Positions 17,702 to 26,349 of a DNA stretch of 64,000 bases are shown here, piece after piece. This DNA comes from Microvirga lotononidis (lineage in GTDB: Bacteria > Pseudomonadota > Alphaproteobacteria > Rhizobiales > Beijerinckiaceae): contig NZ_CP141048.1 in NCBI RefSeq assembly GCF_034627025.1, positions 186,001 through 250,000 on the forward strand. The letters are read 5' to 3'. A program made the position numbers and the translations under genes. Position 1 is the first letter of the stretch. Each line of letters begins with the position of its first letter. The notes under the pieces are model-generated. The model saw only the letters and a program-made list of their open reading frames with translations. It was not told the DNA's origin and did not search any database.

Positions 17702-18169
17702 ATGAGCCGTGCCTTTGTTCGTGAGACCGAGGGTGGAGAAGCCTTCGAGGACCTCCCCGACCGGATGATCAGTCCGCACCATCTCGTGACGCCCTCGGGG
17801 CTCGCCCAGATGGACGCGGAAATCGCGGCCCTGCAGAAACGTCTCGCCGAGGCTCAAACCGCCGACGACAAAGCCGAAGTCGCGCGCATCACCCGTGACC
17901 TGCGTTACTGGTCCGCCCGCCGCGCCTCCTCCGAGGTGGTGCCTCCTCCCACGGATGCGGCCCACGTCCGCTTCGGCGCCCGCGTCACGTTCGAGCGCGA
18001 GGACGGCCGCCGCCAGACCTACCGGATCGTCGGCGAGGACGAGGCCGACCCGGCCAAGGGAAGCCTGTCCTACGTGTCTCCCCTCGCGCAGGCCCTCATG
18101 GGCAAGGAAATCGGCGACGTAGTGCCCGTCGGGCAGACAACGGCCGAGATCGTCGAGATCGGGTTGTGA
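17702..18169 (+). CDS. GreA/GreB-family transcription elongation factor
   Basis: 155 aa. The N-terminus MSRAFVRE resembles GreB, and residues 28-85 form the long coiled-coil finger (LVTPSGLAQMDAEIAALQKRL to SARRASSEVV) that enters the RNA polymerase secondary channel. The C-terminal FKBP-like domain has VRFGARVTFEREDGRRQTYRIVGEDEADP and SPLAQALMGKEIGD. Gre factors stimulate cleavage of backtracked RNA. A good GGAGGAG site lies 8 bases before ATG 17702. It is probably one of several Gre paralogs; I cannot tell whether it is the housekeeping GreA. Confidence 0.87.
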   Translation: MSRAFVRETEGGEAFEDLPDRMISPHHLVTPSGLAQMDAEIAALQKRLAEAQTADDKAEVARITRDLRYWSARRASSEVVPPPTDAAHVRFGARVTFEREDGRRQTYRIVGEDEADPAKGSLSYVSPLAQALMGKEIGDVVPVGQTTAEIVEIGL

Positions 18170-18188
18170 GAATTCGTTATCCCCGCTC

Positions 18189-18398
18189 GTCATCACCGGC
18201 CTCGTGCCGGTGATCTCGCTTCTGATGAGCGCGGTGCTTCGCCGTATCGGGATGGCCGGCACGGGTCCCCGGATCAAGTCCGGGGGGCCATGACATGGCG
18301 GGTGTCATTCCCGGCCGAAGCGCAGCGGAGGGGAAGGGAAACCACCCGCACGCTCCCAGCCTGGATCCCCTTCCCGGCCTGCGGCCGCCGGGGATGAC
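18189..18398. repeat. Cluster of three intergenic palindromes (REP-like block)
   Basis: The 238-base gap between the gre gene and the diguanylate cyclase gene is filled by palindromes. ATCACCGGC/GCCGGTGAT lies at 18192-18214; CCCCGGA/TCCGGGG at 18268-18286; a larger pair GTCATTCCCGGC (18304-18315) and GCCGGGGATGAC (18387-18398) flanks a CGCAGCGGAGGGGAAGGGAA stretch. This GTCATTCCCGGC...GGGGATGAC type is dispersed in many Rhizobiales genomes (from memory). It sits between convergent genes and may also terminate transcription. Confidence 0.65.
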
Positions 18399-18407
18399 AG
18401 CGGAGCG

Positions 18408-19883
18408 CTACCCTGCAACCGCCGCGTAATAGGCGCGCTTGGCCTCGTACATCAGCAGGTCGGCGCGCTTTACGACGGCCTCCAGCCGCTCGCCCGGCTG
18501 GCTCGTCGCGGTGCCCATGGCGAAGCGGAGAGGCAGGCCGGTGTAGAACTGATTGTTCACTTCGAGCAGGGTCTCGATGGCTTCCACCACGACCTTGGCA
18601 TCCCGTTCATCCGTGCCGGGCATCAGGAGGGCGAACTCGTCGCCGCCGATGCGCGCGGCGCAGGAGGGCCTGTCGACCGCCTTGTTCAAGACCTCGCCGG
18701 CACGGCGCAGCAGCGCATCGCCGGCCGCATGGCCGAGCTGGTCGTTCGCAGCCTTCAGGCCGTTGAGATCGATGATGACCACGGACACCGGGAACGGCCC
18801 CTTGCGCTCGAGGCGATTGAGCTCGTCGACGTAGAAGGAGCGGTTGTAGAGCTTGGTCAGGACGTCGTGCTTGCCGAGATATTCCAGATAAGCCTCGGCG
18901 CGCTTGCGGGCCGTGATGTCGGTCAGCGCCACCTGAACCAGCGACCAGTCCTTCTCGTAGCCCGGCAGCACGGAGAATTGCAGGTGAAGATGCAGCTCGT
19001 CGCCGGCCAGGGAATAATTGACCACCTCGCGCTGCTGGAAAATCTTGCCATTCCAGAGGTCGATCAGCTGCTCCCTGAAATGCTCCCGCATTTCGTCACG
19101 GAACACGTCGCCCAGACGCATCAGCAGGGTCTGCTTGTCGGGTGCCGAAAACAGCTCGAGCGTATGCCGGTTGACGTCGATCACGCGGATCTCGCTCATG
19201 CACCGCGTGACGAATTCCGGATGCACATCGGTGAATACGCGAAAATCAGTGATCCCCTGCCGACGCACGTCGTCGAGGAGATGCTTGACGCTGCTGAAAT
19301 CCTCCACCCAGAGCGATACGGGCGAATGCTCGAACAGGCCCCGCGCGTAGCTCTCGCTGGCGGCGAGCTGCCGGCGCGCGGTCTCGCGCTCGGTCACGTC
19401 TTCGATGGCGATCAGAACCCGATCCCACCGCGCGTCATGGCCCGGCAGCACGCTGCCCTTGAGCTGGATGTCGAGCCGCTTGCCCGACAGGGTGTAGTTC
19501 ACGGTATTGCCGAAGAATTCCGTGTGGCCGTCCCAAAGCTGCACGAGTTCTTCGATGTGAGTCTTCAGCATGTCATTGCGGAAGATCCGGTCGAGATTGC
19601 CCACCAGCTGCGACAGGTCTTCGGCTTCGAACAGGCTGAGCGTCTTGCGATTGACCTTGATGACGCGGATCAGACTCGAACAGGTCGCAACGCGCGCCGT
19701 ATCCTCCAGGAGGTAGTCACGCAGCGACGTCACTCCGGCCTCGCGCCATTGCGCGAACAGCTCCTTGAGCTCGCTGTAATCCTCGAGCCAGAGGGATACG
19801 GGAGCCAGCTCGAACATCTCGGCGTCGTCGGCGAACTCGCTCGACGAAGGAACGGCGGATCTTTCGGTTTTGGAGTCCAGCAT
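18408..19883 (-). CDS. Diguanylate cyclase with two tandem PAS-like sensors
   Basis: Makes cyclic di-GMP; 491 aa, no membrane segment. Two homologous PAS-type domains (about residues 20-165 and 175-315) each start with a conserved PVSLW(L/V)ED(Y/F)S motif and end with a DVTERE/DITARK linker, suggesting internal duplication. The GGDEF domain (about 325-490) has the intact active site GGDEF at 413-417, with HDVLTKLYNRSF before it and a C-terminal KRADLLMYEAKRA. No RxxD inhibitory site is visible just before GGDEF. I chose ATG 19883; a GTG 13 codons upstream (19922) is also possible, and neither has a strong ribosome-binding site. A cytosolic signal is implied. Confidence 0.88.
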   Translation of the reverse strand: MLDSKTERSAVPSSSEFADDAEMFELAPVSLWLEDYSELKELFAQWREAGVTSLRDYLLEDTARVATCSSLIRVIKVNRKTLSLFEAEDLSQLVGNLDRIFRNDMLKTHIEELVQLWDGHTEFFGNTVNYTLSGKRLDIQLKGSVLPGHDARWDRVLIAIEDVTERETARRQLAASESYARGLFEHSPVSLWVEDFSSVKHLLDDVRRQGITDFRVFTDVHPEFVTRCMSEIRVIDVNRHTLELFSAPDKQTLLMRLGDVFRDEMREHFREQLIDLWNGKIFQQREVVNYSLAGDELHLHLQFSVLPGYEKDWSLVQVALTDITARKRAEAYLEYLGKHDVLTKLYNRSFYVDELNRLERKGPFPVSVVIIDLNGLKAANDQLGHAAGDALLRRAGEVLNKAVDRPSCAARIGGDEFALLMPGTDERDAKVVVEAIETLLEVNNQFYTGLPLRFAMGTATSQPGERLEAVVKRADLLMYEAKRAYYAAVAG

Positions 19884-20124
19884 AGAAGACCTGCGGTGAA
19901 CCTGATTCCAGGCGTCATTCACCGCAAATCAGCAATGTAATACTAGATCGATGCTGGCGTTTTAATAGGCATTCGCGAAGTTGTCAAAGACATAGGCATT
20001 CCTGCAACACTTGCAAAGTCGTCGCAGGCCTCCCTGAACCTTCAAGAAAACTTACCTTCCTCGTGGCGGCGAGCACTTGAGCTGCTTCCCCTCACGTGTA
20101 ATCAGCTCTTCTCTTTGCCTAGCT

Positions 20125-20166
20125 GCATTTTTGACGGTGAATCGGATCCACTTCACCGAAAAATGC
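20125..20166. repeat. Dispersed hairpin repeat centred on GGATCC, copy 1
   Basis: GCATTTTTGACGGTGAA...CTTCACCGAAAAATGC around a TCGGATCCA centre. It matches the perfect hairpin at 34301-34340 in both arms and centre. The right end abuts the ridA stop codon. The rest of the 19884-20167 gap shows no other clear feature except a short direct repeat ATAGGCATTC. Confidence 0.65.
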
Positions 20167-20167
20167 T

Positions 20168-20614
20168 CTAACGCTTGCTCGGTACGATGGCCGTTGCCTC
20201 GATCTCGATCCGGGCCGCCTTCTCCACGAGCCTGACGACCTGAACGAGCGCCATGGCAGGGTAATGCGCGCCGAACACGTCCCGATAGGCCCGGCCCAGC
20301 TCGCGCAGGTGAGTAAGGTATTCGTCGATGTCGACAACGTACCAGGTCAGGCGCACGAGATGCCGGGGCTCGGCTCCTCCCACGGCCAGAATGGCCCGGA
20401 TATTCTCGAAGATCTGGCGGGCCTGCGCGACGAACCCGTCGGCGAAGACTTCCTTCTCGTCCCAGCCGACGATGCCACCGGTCACCAAAACCCTCCCCTC
20501 GCCCATCATGCCGTTGGCATAGCCCTTCGGCGCCCGCCAATGCTTGGGGTTCAGGACCTCGGGTCCCTCGTCGATGTCAGGCATGGGAGTGCCTTCCAGT
20601 GCGGCCGTCATCAT
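20168..20614 (-). CDS. RidA-family enamine/imine deaminase
   Basis: 148 aa, RidA/YjgF/UK114 family, cytosolic trimer by family. Recognisable: a GRVLVTGGIVGWDEKE segment, QARQIFENIRAILAVGGAEPRHLVRLTWYV and PAMALVQVVRLVEKAARIEIEATA, where the Arg is at the position that holds the carboxylate in RidA. Tandem ATGs at 20614 and 20611 follow GGGAGGAA. It is the last gene of the anthranilate-type operon. The proposed pathway goes through 2-amino-5-oxocyclohexene carbonyl-CoA, an enamine, so a pathway-specific deaminase role is attractive (inference). A non-specific RidA role is the alternative. Confidence 0.85.
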   Translation of the reverse strand: MMTAALEGTPMPDIDEGPEVLNPKHWRAPKGYANGMMGEGRVLVTGGIVGWDEKEVFADGFVAQARQIFENIRAILAVGGAEPRHLVRLTWYVVDIDEYLTHLRELGRAYRDVFGAHYPAMALVQVVRLVEKAARIEIEATAIVPSKR

Positions 20615-20624
20615 TCTTCCTCCC

Positions 20625-21830
20625 TTATCGATCGGACGCGGCGAGATCCCGGGCGCGCTGCGCCTCCAGCATCTTCAGGAGCTCGCGCGCGATCACGATT
20701 TTCTGGACTTCGGTGGCGCCCTCGTAAATGCGCAGGGCGCGGATCTCCCGATAGAGCTCCTCGACCTTCACGCCTTTGGTCACGCCGAGACCGCCGAAGA
20801 TCTGCACCGCCTTGTCGATGACGCTCTGCGCCGTTTCCGTCGCGTACATCTTCGCCATGGCGGCCTCGCGCGTCACGCGCGGCGCTCCCTGGTCCTTGGT
20901 CCAGGCGGCGCGAAAAACGAGAAGGGCAGCGCTGTCCACGCCCGTCGCCATGTCGGCCAAAGCGGCTTGCGTCATCTGCAGATCGCCGAGCGGCGCTCCG
21001 AAGAGCTTGCGCGACGACGCATGCTGCAAGGTCTCGGCCAGGGCGCGGCGCGCCAGCCCGAGCGCTGCCGCACCGACCGTGGAGCGGAAGACGTCCAGCG
21101 TCGCCATGGCGACCTTGAACCCCTCGCCCGGACCGCCGATGCGCTTCGCCAGCGGCACGCGGCAGCCTTCGAACCGCAGCGTCGCGAGCGGATGCGGCGC
21201 GATGACGTCGATGCGGTTCTCGATGCTCAGGCCGGGCGTCTGCGCATCGACCACGTAGGCGGACAGGCCCTTGGCGCCGGGTGCCTCGCCCGAACGGGCA
21301 AAGACCACGTAATGATCCGCGATTCCGCCGTTGGAGATCCAGGTCTTCAGGCCGTCGAGTCGCACATGGTCAGGTCCATCCGGGATCGCTATCGTGCTCA
21401 TGGCGGCGACATCGGATCCCGCCTCAGGCTCGGACAGCGCGAAGGCCGCGATGGCATCACCCCGGGCCACGGGCGGCAGGTATTGCTCCTTGAGCGCGTC
21501 GGTGCCGAACAGGGTGATCGGCCCCGTGCCGAGTCCCTGCATGGCGAAGGCGAAATCCGCCAAGCCTTCGTGAGCGGCAAGGGTTTCCCGCGCCAGGCAC
21601 AGGGTGCGGACATCGAAAGCAGGAGTGAGACCGCCATAGGCCTGCGGCACCACTGCCTTGAGCCAGCCGCCCTCGCCCAGGCGCCGCACGAGACGGCGGC
21701 AGGAAGCGTCGACGTCGTGATGATCGACGAGCAGCTCGACTTCCCGGCTCGCCCAGGCGTTCAGGTCTGCGGCGAATTGCCGGTGTCGATCCTCGAAGAA
21801 CGGCCAGGAGAGAAAGCTCGCATCGATCAC
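20625..21830 (-). CDS. Acyl-CoA dehydrogenase family protein
   Basis: FAD-dependent dehydrogenase of 401 aa with the full family pattern: [16 protein letters not shown] near residue 130, [15 protein letters not shown] near 165, and [35 protein letters not shown] near 350. The last contains the EGATEVQ segment where short/medium-chain enzymes carry the catalytic Glu. The start is GTG 21830, preceded by GGGGAG. It lies between the enoyl-CoA hydratase and ridA genes with gaps of 1 and 10 bases, so it is translated from the same message. Likely role: oxidation of a ring-derived CoA ester in aerobic 2-aminobenzoyl-CoA degradation (inference). Confidence 0.87.
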   Translation of the reverse strand: MIDASFLSWPFFEDRHRQFAADLNAWASREVELLVDHHDVDASCRRLVRRLGEGGWLKAVVPQAYGGLTPAFDVRTLCLARETLAAHEGLADFAFAMQGLGTGPITLFGTDALKEQYLPPVARGDAIAAFALSEPEAGSDVAAMSTIAIPDGPDHVRLDGLKTWISNGGIADHYVVFARSGEAPGAKGLSAYVVDAQTPGLSIENRIDVIAPHPLATLRFEGCRVPLAKRIGGPGEGFKVAMATLDVFRSTVGAAALGLARRALAETLQHASSRKLFGAPLGDLQMTQAALADMATGVDSAALLVFRAAWTKDQGAPRVTREAAMAKMYATETAQSVIDKAVQIFGGLGVTKGVKVEELYREIRALRIYEGATEVQKIVIARELLKMLEAQRARDLAASDR

Positions 21831-21831
21831 G

Positions 21832-22668
21832 TCAATCTCCCCGGAAAACAGGCTTCTCTTTCGCCGCGAAGGCGCGGTAGGCGCGGGCGAAATCTTCCGT
21901 GGTCATGCACAGGGCCTGCGCGACCGCTTCCGCCTCGATGGCCTCCTCCACCGACATGGCCCATTCCATGGCGAGCATGCGCTTCGTCATGGTGTTGGCA
22001 TAGGTCGGACCGGTGCCGATGGCGCGGGCGAGTTTGCCGGCCTCGACCATCAATTCGGAAGCCTCGACGAGACGGCTGAAGAAGCCCCAGCGCTCGCCCT
22101 CCTCGGCGCTCATGAAGCGGCCCGTGTAGAGCAGTTCCGACGCACGCCCCTGGCCGATGATGCGCGGGAGGATGGCGCAGGCGCCCATGTCGCAGCCGGC
22201 GAGCCCGACCTTGTTGAACAGGAACGCCACCTTGGCGCCCGCCGCCGCGAGACGCAGATCCGACGCCATGGCCACGATGGCGCCGGCGCCCGCGCAGATT
22301 CCGTCGACGGCCGCGATGATCGGCTGCGGCGCGGCGCGCATGGCCTTCACCAACTCGCCCGTCATGCGCGTGAACGCCGTGAGGCCCTTGGTGTCCATCT
22401 CGACGAGCGGGCCGATGATCTCGAACACGTCGCCGCCGGACGAGAAATTGCCGCCTGCTCCCGTGACGACGATCGCCTTGATGTCTTCGTCCTTGGCGCA
22501 GGCATGGAAGAAATCCGTCAGCTCGCGATAGCTTTCGAAGGTGAGCGGATTCTTCTTCTCCGGCCGGTTGAGCGTGACCGTCGCGACGGGTCCGTCAACC
22601 GCGAGCAGGAAGTGGCGCGGCTCGTAGCCCGACAGCGGCAGCGTGACGGAGTTGGCGAATTGCGTCAC
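21832..22668 (-). CDS. Enoyl-CoA hydratase/isomerase family protein
   Basis: Crotonase-fold protein of 278 aa. The first oxyanion strand is [15 protein letters not shown] near residue 75 and the second is [22 protein letters not shown] near 125. A Glu equivalent to the first catalytic Glu is not obvious: [14 protein letters not shown] occupies that region, so the reaction may be hydrolytic or isomerising rather than plain hydration. The start is GTG 22668, overlapping the marR stop by 4 bases with GGGAG upstream. In the pathway it could hydrate or open the six-membered ring of the reduced CoA ester (inference). Confidence 0.85.
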   Translation of the reverse strand: MTQFANSVTLPLSGYEPRHFLLAVDGPVATVTLNRPEKKNPLTFESYRELTDFFHACAKDEDIKAIVVTGAGGNFSSGGDVFEIIGPLVEMDTKGLTAFTRMTGELVKAMRAAPQPIIAAVDGICAGAGAIVAMASDLRLAAAGAKVAFLFNKVGLAGCDMGACAILPRIIGQGRASELLYTGRFMSAEEGERWGFFSRLVEASELMVEAGKLARAIGTGPTYANTMTKRMLAMEWAMSVEEAIEAEAVAQALCMTTEDFARAYRAFAAKEKPVFRGD

Positions 22669-23174
22669 TGGTCGTCTCCCATGATGGCGCGCCTTGCGGA
22701 CAGCTTCGTTTTGGCGAGGAGCCGCATGAGGTCGTTGCGGTCCCGGGCGTTGAGATCGCCGAAGAGATCGGCGATCCAATGCTCGTGCTCGCCCGCCATC
22801 GTCCTGAACTCGGCGCGGCCTTCCTCGGTCAGGGTGATCACCATGGCGCGCCGGTCCATGGGCGATACGGTTCGCACCACATGGCCCGAGGCGACGAGCC
22901 GGTCGACGAGGCCCGTGAGATTGCCATTCGACACCATCATCCGCTTCGACAGATCGGACAGCATCATGCCGTCGGGCGCCTTGTCGAGCTGCGCCATCAG
23001 GTCGAAGCGGGGCAGCGTCACGTCGAAGCGCTCGCGCAGGCGGCGGCGCACTTCGCCCTCGATCAGCGTGGAGCAGGTGAGAAGCCGCAGCCACAGGCGC
23101 AGTTCCTCGCGATGATCGTCGGGCATCTCGACGGCCTTGGTCTCGGCGTCGAGGGGAATGGCTTGATCGTCCAT
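22665..23174 (-). CDS. MarR-family transcriptional regulator
   Basis: 169 aa winged-helix repressor. [46 protein letters not shown] forms the helix-turn-helix from about residue 60, followed by the wing [16 protein letters not shown] with the family DxRxxxxxLT motif. The N-terminal helices mediate dimerisation. It lies inside the anthranilate-type operon, 2 bases after the SDR gene, and so is auto-regulated with it. MarR proteins in aromatic-CoA clusters commonly sense the CoA thioester. The shared palindromes at 26332-26345 and 28211-28224 are the best candidates for its binding sites (inference). Confidence 0.88.
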   Translation of the reverse strand: MDDQAIPLDAETKAVEMPDDHREELRLWLRLLTCSTLIEGEVRRRLRERFDVTLPRFDLMAQLDKAPDGMMLSDLSKRMMVSNGNLTGLVDRLVASGHVVRTVSPMDRRAMVITLTEEGRAEFRTMAGEHEHWIADLFGDLNARDRNDLMRLLAKTKLSARRAIMGDDQ

Positions 23175-23176
23175 CG

Positions 23177-23944
23177 TCAGAGTTCTCCACCGGCCACCAC
23201 GATGGCCTGTCCCGTCACGGAGCGCGCTCCCTCGCCGCATAACCAGAGCACGGCATCGGCAATTTCGGAAGGATCGATCAGCCGCCCCTGGGGATTGTGT
23301 TTCACGAGTTCGCCGAGCGCTTCGTCGCGGGTTCTGTTGGTTTTCGCCATGATCCGATCGAGGCTCTCGGCCACGAGATCGGTATCGGTGAATCCGGGGC
23401 AGACCGCGTTGACCGTGACACCGGTCCTCGCCGTCTCGAGCGCGAGCGCGCGGACGAAGCCGATGACCGCGTGCTTGGCGGCGCAATAGGCGCTCACATA
23501 GGGATAGCCCTTGAGCCCCGCCGTGGAGGCCACGGCGACGATGCGCCCGAAGCCGCGCTCCGTCATGGAACCCAGCACCGCCTGCGTCACGTTGGTGACG
23601 CCGAGCAGGTTCACGTCCAGCATCTGCCGGAAAACGTCAGGACCCGATTTCATGAAGGGCCCCGACGCGGCCGCGCCCGCGTTGGCGACCATCAGGTCCA
23701 CGGGACCGTAGCGATCGACCGCCTCGCGCACCGCGCGCTGCACCGCAGGCGCATCGGTGACGTCCGCGATGGCGGCGGCATGGGCATCGCCCTCCACCAT
23801 CGCCTGTTCGAGCGATGCGGGAGAGCGCCCGACGATGGTGACGGATGCACCGGCTTTCACGAGCGATGCCGCGATGGCGCGGCCGATCCCACGACCACCA
23901 CCGGTCACCAGGGCATGCCGGCCCTTGAGGCTTGTCAGGGTCAT
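23177..23944 (-). CDS. Short-chain dehydrogenase/reductase (3-hydroxyacyl-CoA dehydrogenase type)
   Basis: NAD(P)-dependent oxidoreductase, 255 aa classical SDR. Cofactor motif TGGGRGIG lies at residues 14-21, NAG at about 90, catalytic Ser in VASTAGLKG, and YCAAK with catalytic Tyr/Lys at about 150-155. It starts at ATG 23944, one base after the monooxygenase stop. In the related Azoarcus evansii pathway an alcohol dehydrogenase of this type oxidises a 3-hydroxyacyl-CoA intermediate; that assignment here rests on gene order. Confidence 0.87.
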   Translation of the reverse strand: MTLTSLKGRHALVTGGGRGIGRAIAASLVKAGASVTIVGRSPASLEQAMVEGDAHAAAIADVTDAPAVQRAVREAVDRYGPVDLMVANAGAAASGPFMKSGPDVFRQMLDVNLLGVTNVTQAVLGSMTERGFGRIVAVASTAGLKGYPYVSAYCAAKHAVIGFVRALALETARTGVTVNAVCPGFTDTDLVAESLDRIMAKTNRTRDEALGELVKHNPQGRLIDPSEIADAVLWLCGEGARSVTGQAIVVAGGEL

Positions 23945-23945
23945 G

Positions 23946-26300
23946 TCATTCCGCCGCGAGAGGCTTCTCTCCGGCCTCCATCTTCAACTCTGCCCGGGTC
24001 TTGGGCTTCGCCTTCACCTTGAGCTCTTCCATGTCCTGCCGGTCGCGCACGGAATTGCGGAAGATCTGGTCCTTGCCCGCGAGATATTGCGGCGGACAAT
24101 GGATGTCCTTCACGCCGTACCAGGCCGCAGCCTTCATGGTGAAGAACGGGTCGACCAGATGGGGCCGGCCGAGCGCCACGAGATCCGCGCGGCCCGCCGC
24201 CAGGATCGTGTTCACCTGATCGGCCGCCGTGATGTTGCCGACGCACATGGTGGCGACCTGAGCCTCGTTGCGCACCTGGTCGGAGAACGGGGTCTGGAAC
24301 ATGCGGCCGTAGATCGGCCGCGCCTCGCGCACGGTCTGTCCCGTCGAGACGTCGACGAGGTCGACTCCATGTTCCGAAAAGGCCCGGGCGATCTCGACCG
24401 CGTCGTCGCCCGTGATCCCGCCTTCGGCCCAATCGGTCGCCGAGATACGCACGGACATGGGCTTGCGCGCGGGCCAGACCTCGCGCATGGCGTCGAACAC
24501 TTCGAGCGGGAAGCGCAGGCGGTTCTCCAGGGAACCGCCATATTCGTCTGTGCGGCGGTTGGTGAGCGGCGACAGGAAGCTCGCCATCAGGTAGCCGTGG
24601 GCGCAGTGCAGTTCGAGCATGTCGAACCCGGCTCGCTCGCCGCGCTGCGCCGCTTCGACGAACTGCGCCTTGATGAGATCCATGTCGGCGCGCATCGCCT
24701 CGCGCGGCACCGGGCTGTCCGGGAAATAGGGAATGGGAGACGCGGAACAGATGTCCCAGCCTCCCTCCTCCAGGGGCCGGTCCATGCCCTCCCACATGAG
24801 CTTGGTCGCGCCCTTGCGTCCGGAATGCCCGAGCTGCAGGCAGAACTTCGCCGCCGAATTGGCGTGGATGTAGTCGACGATTCGCTTCCAAGCGGTTTCC
24901 TGCTCGTCGTTCCAGAGGCCGGTGCAGCCCGGCGTGATGCGCGCCTCCGGCGACACGCAGGTCATTTCCGTGAAGACGAGCCCGGCGCCGCCCATGGCAC
25001 GCGCGCCGTAATGGACGAGATGGAAATCGCCCGGTACGCCGTCCTTGGCTGAATACATGTCCATCGGCGAAACCACGACGCGGTTGGCGACCGTCATGTC
25101 CCGCAGGCGGAAAGGCTGAAACATCGGCGCGCTCGGGTTCTCGACGGACACGTCGAAGCCCTGTCTCTGCACCTGCCGGGCGAAGGTCCTGTCGACATCG
25201 GCCACGAAGTCGGGCGCGCGCAGGCGCAGATTATCGTAGGTGATCGCCTTGGCGCGGGTCATGACCCCGAAGGCGAACTGCACCGGGTCGAAATTCCAGA
25301 AGCGCGCCACGTGCTCGAACCAGACCAAGGACACGTCGGCCGCGTGCTGGGTCTTCTCGACCTCCTCGCGCCGTCCCGTCTCGTAGAGCGACAACGCACC
25401 CTCGACGCTCGGATCGCGGCGCAGGGCTTCATAGAGCGCGATGGCATCCTCCATCGCGAGCTTCGTGCCTGACCCGATGGAGAAATGCGCCGATGCCTTG
25501 GCGTCGCCGAGCAGCACCTTGTTGCCCATGACCCAGCGCTTGTTGCGGATCATCGGGAAGTTGCGCCAGATCGAACGGTTGGTGAGGATCCGGTGCCCGC
25601 CGAGGAACCAGCCGAAGATCTTCTCCATGAGCGCCGCCGACTCGGCCTCGCTCTTGTCCTTCAGGCCCGCACGCTCGAACGTCTCGGGATCGGTCTCGAA
25701 CACCCAGGTCGAGCGGTTTGCCTCATACTGGTAGGCATGGGCGATGAACGGTCCCCACTCGGTCTCCTGGAAAATGAAGGTGAAGGCATCCAGGGGCTTG
25801 GTGGAGCCCATCCAGGTGAACTTGTTGGGGCGCAGATCGACCTCCGGCTGGAAGTGGTCCGCATAGCGTTCCCGGAAGCGGCTGTTGATACCGTCGGCCA
25901 CGACCACGAGATCCGCATCGTCGAACAGGCTCTCGTCATCCACGTCCACTTCGTAGCGCAGCCTGACGCCGAGCTCCTCCGCGCGATCCTGCAGGATCAG
26001 GAGCAGCGTGCGTCGGGAGCAGCCGCAGAAGCCGTTGCCGCCGATCCGGTGCTCGGTGCCGCGGAAGTGGATGGCGATGTCGTCCCAATAGGCGAATTCC
26101 CGCACGATCCGCTGGTAGCTCGGCAGGTCGTATTTCTCGAAATTGTCGAGCGTCGCATCGGAGAACACGACGCCGAAGCCGAACGTCTCATCGGCGCGGT
26201 TGCGCTCATAGACCGTGATGTCGGATTCCGGCCGAAGCTTCTTCAGCAGGATCGCGAAATAAAGCCCCGCCGGGCCGCCGCCGATGATCGCCGTCTTCAT
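23946..26300 (-). CDS. Bifunctional 2-aminobenzoyl-CoA monooxygenase/reductase (FAD monooxygenase-OYE fusion)
   Basis: 784 aa, two flavoenzymes in one chain. Residues 1 to about 370 are a group A FAD monooxygenase: [10 protein letters not shown] at 7-16, and [17 protein letters not shown] near 267 as the second FAD motif. From about 388 to 750 comes an old-yellow-enzyme FMN barrel: [10 protein letters not shown] near 489 and [19 protein letters not shown]. This architecture is that of 2-aminobenzoyl-CoA monooxygenase/reductase (EC 1.14.13.40), which hydroxylates and then reduces the ring of anthraniloyl-CoA. Salicylyl-CoA 5-hydroxylase-like proteins are the nearest alternative. The adjacent benzoate-type CoA ligase and beta-oxidation genes support the call. 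A palindrome lies 32 bases upstream of its start. Confidence 0.87.
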   Translation of the reverse strand: MKTAIIGGGPAGLYFAILLKKLRPESDITVYERNRADETFGFGVVFSDATLDNFEKYDLPSYQRIVREFAYWDDIAIHFRGTEHRIGGNGFCGCSRRTLLLILQDRAEELGVRLRYEVDVDDESLFDDADLVVVADGINSRFRERYADHFQPEVDLRPNKFTWMGSTKPLDAFTFIFQETEWGPFIAHAYQYEANRSTWVFETDPETFERAGLKDKSEAESAALMEKIFGWFLGGHRILTNRSIWRNFPMIRNKRWVMGNKVLLGDAKASAHFSIGSGTKLAMEDAIALYEALRRDPSVEGALSLYETGRREEVEKTQHAADVSLVWFEHVARFWNFDPVQFAFGVMTRAKAITYDNLRLRAPDFVADVDRTFARQVQRQGFDVSVENPSAPMFQPFRLRDMTVANRVVVSPMDMYSAKDGVPGDFHLVHYGARAMGGAGLVFTEMTCVSPEARITPGCTGLWNDEQETAWKRIVDYIHANSAAKFCLQLGHSGRKGATKLMWEGMDRPLEEGGWDICSASPIPYFPDSPVPREAMRADMDLIKAQFVEAAQRGERAGFDMLELHCAHGYLMASFLSPLTNRRTDEYGGSLENRLRFPLEVFDAMREVWPARKPMSVRISATDWAEGGITGDDAVEIARAFSEHGVDLVDVSTGQTVREARPIYGRMFQTPFSDQVRNEAQVATMCVGNITAADQVNTILAAGRADLVALGRPHLVDPFFTMKAAAWYGVKDIHCPPQYLAGKDQIFRNSVRDRQDMEELKVKAKPKTRAELKMEAGEKPLAAE

Positions 26301-26327
26301 GAGATTCCTACCCGAGAAACTGCGCTT

Positions 26328-26349
26328 ATTGTTTTAAGCTTAAAATAAT
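26328..26349. promoter_or_regulatory. Palindromic operator candidate upstream of the monooxygenase gene
   Basis: TTTTAAGCTTAAAA (26332-26345) is a perfect 14-bp palindrome, extended to 26328-26349 with one mismatched pair. It lies in the 48-base gap between the CoA ligase stop and the monooxygenase start, in otherwise GC-rich DNA. The site at 28211-28224 matches it at 13 of 14 positions, and both are followed by TAAT. Candidate site for the MarR protein encoded in this operon. Confidence 0.6.

Noticed and set aside
19965..20001. Direct repeat ATAGGCATTC spaced 27 bases upstream of the diguanylate cyclase gene
   Set aside because: Only ten bases long, with non-helical-turn spacing; too weak to call an operator.
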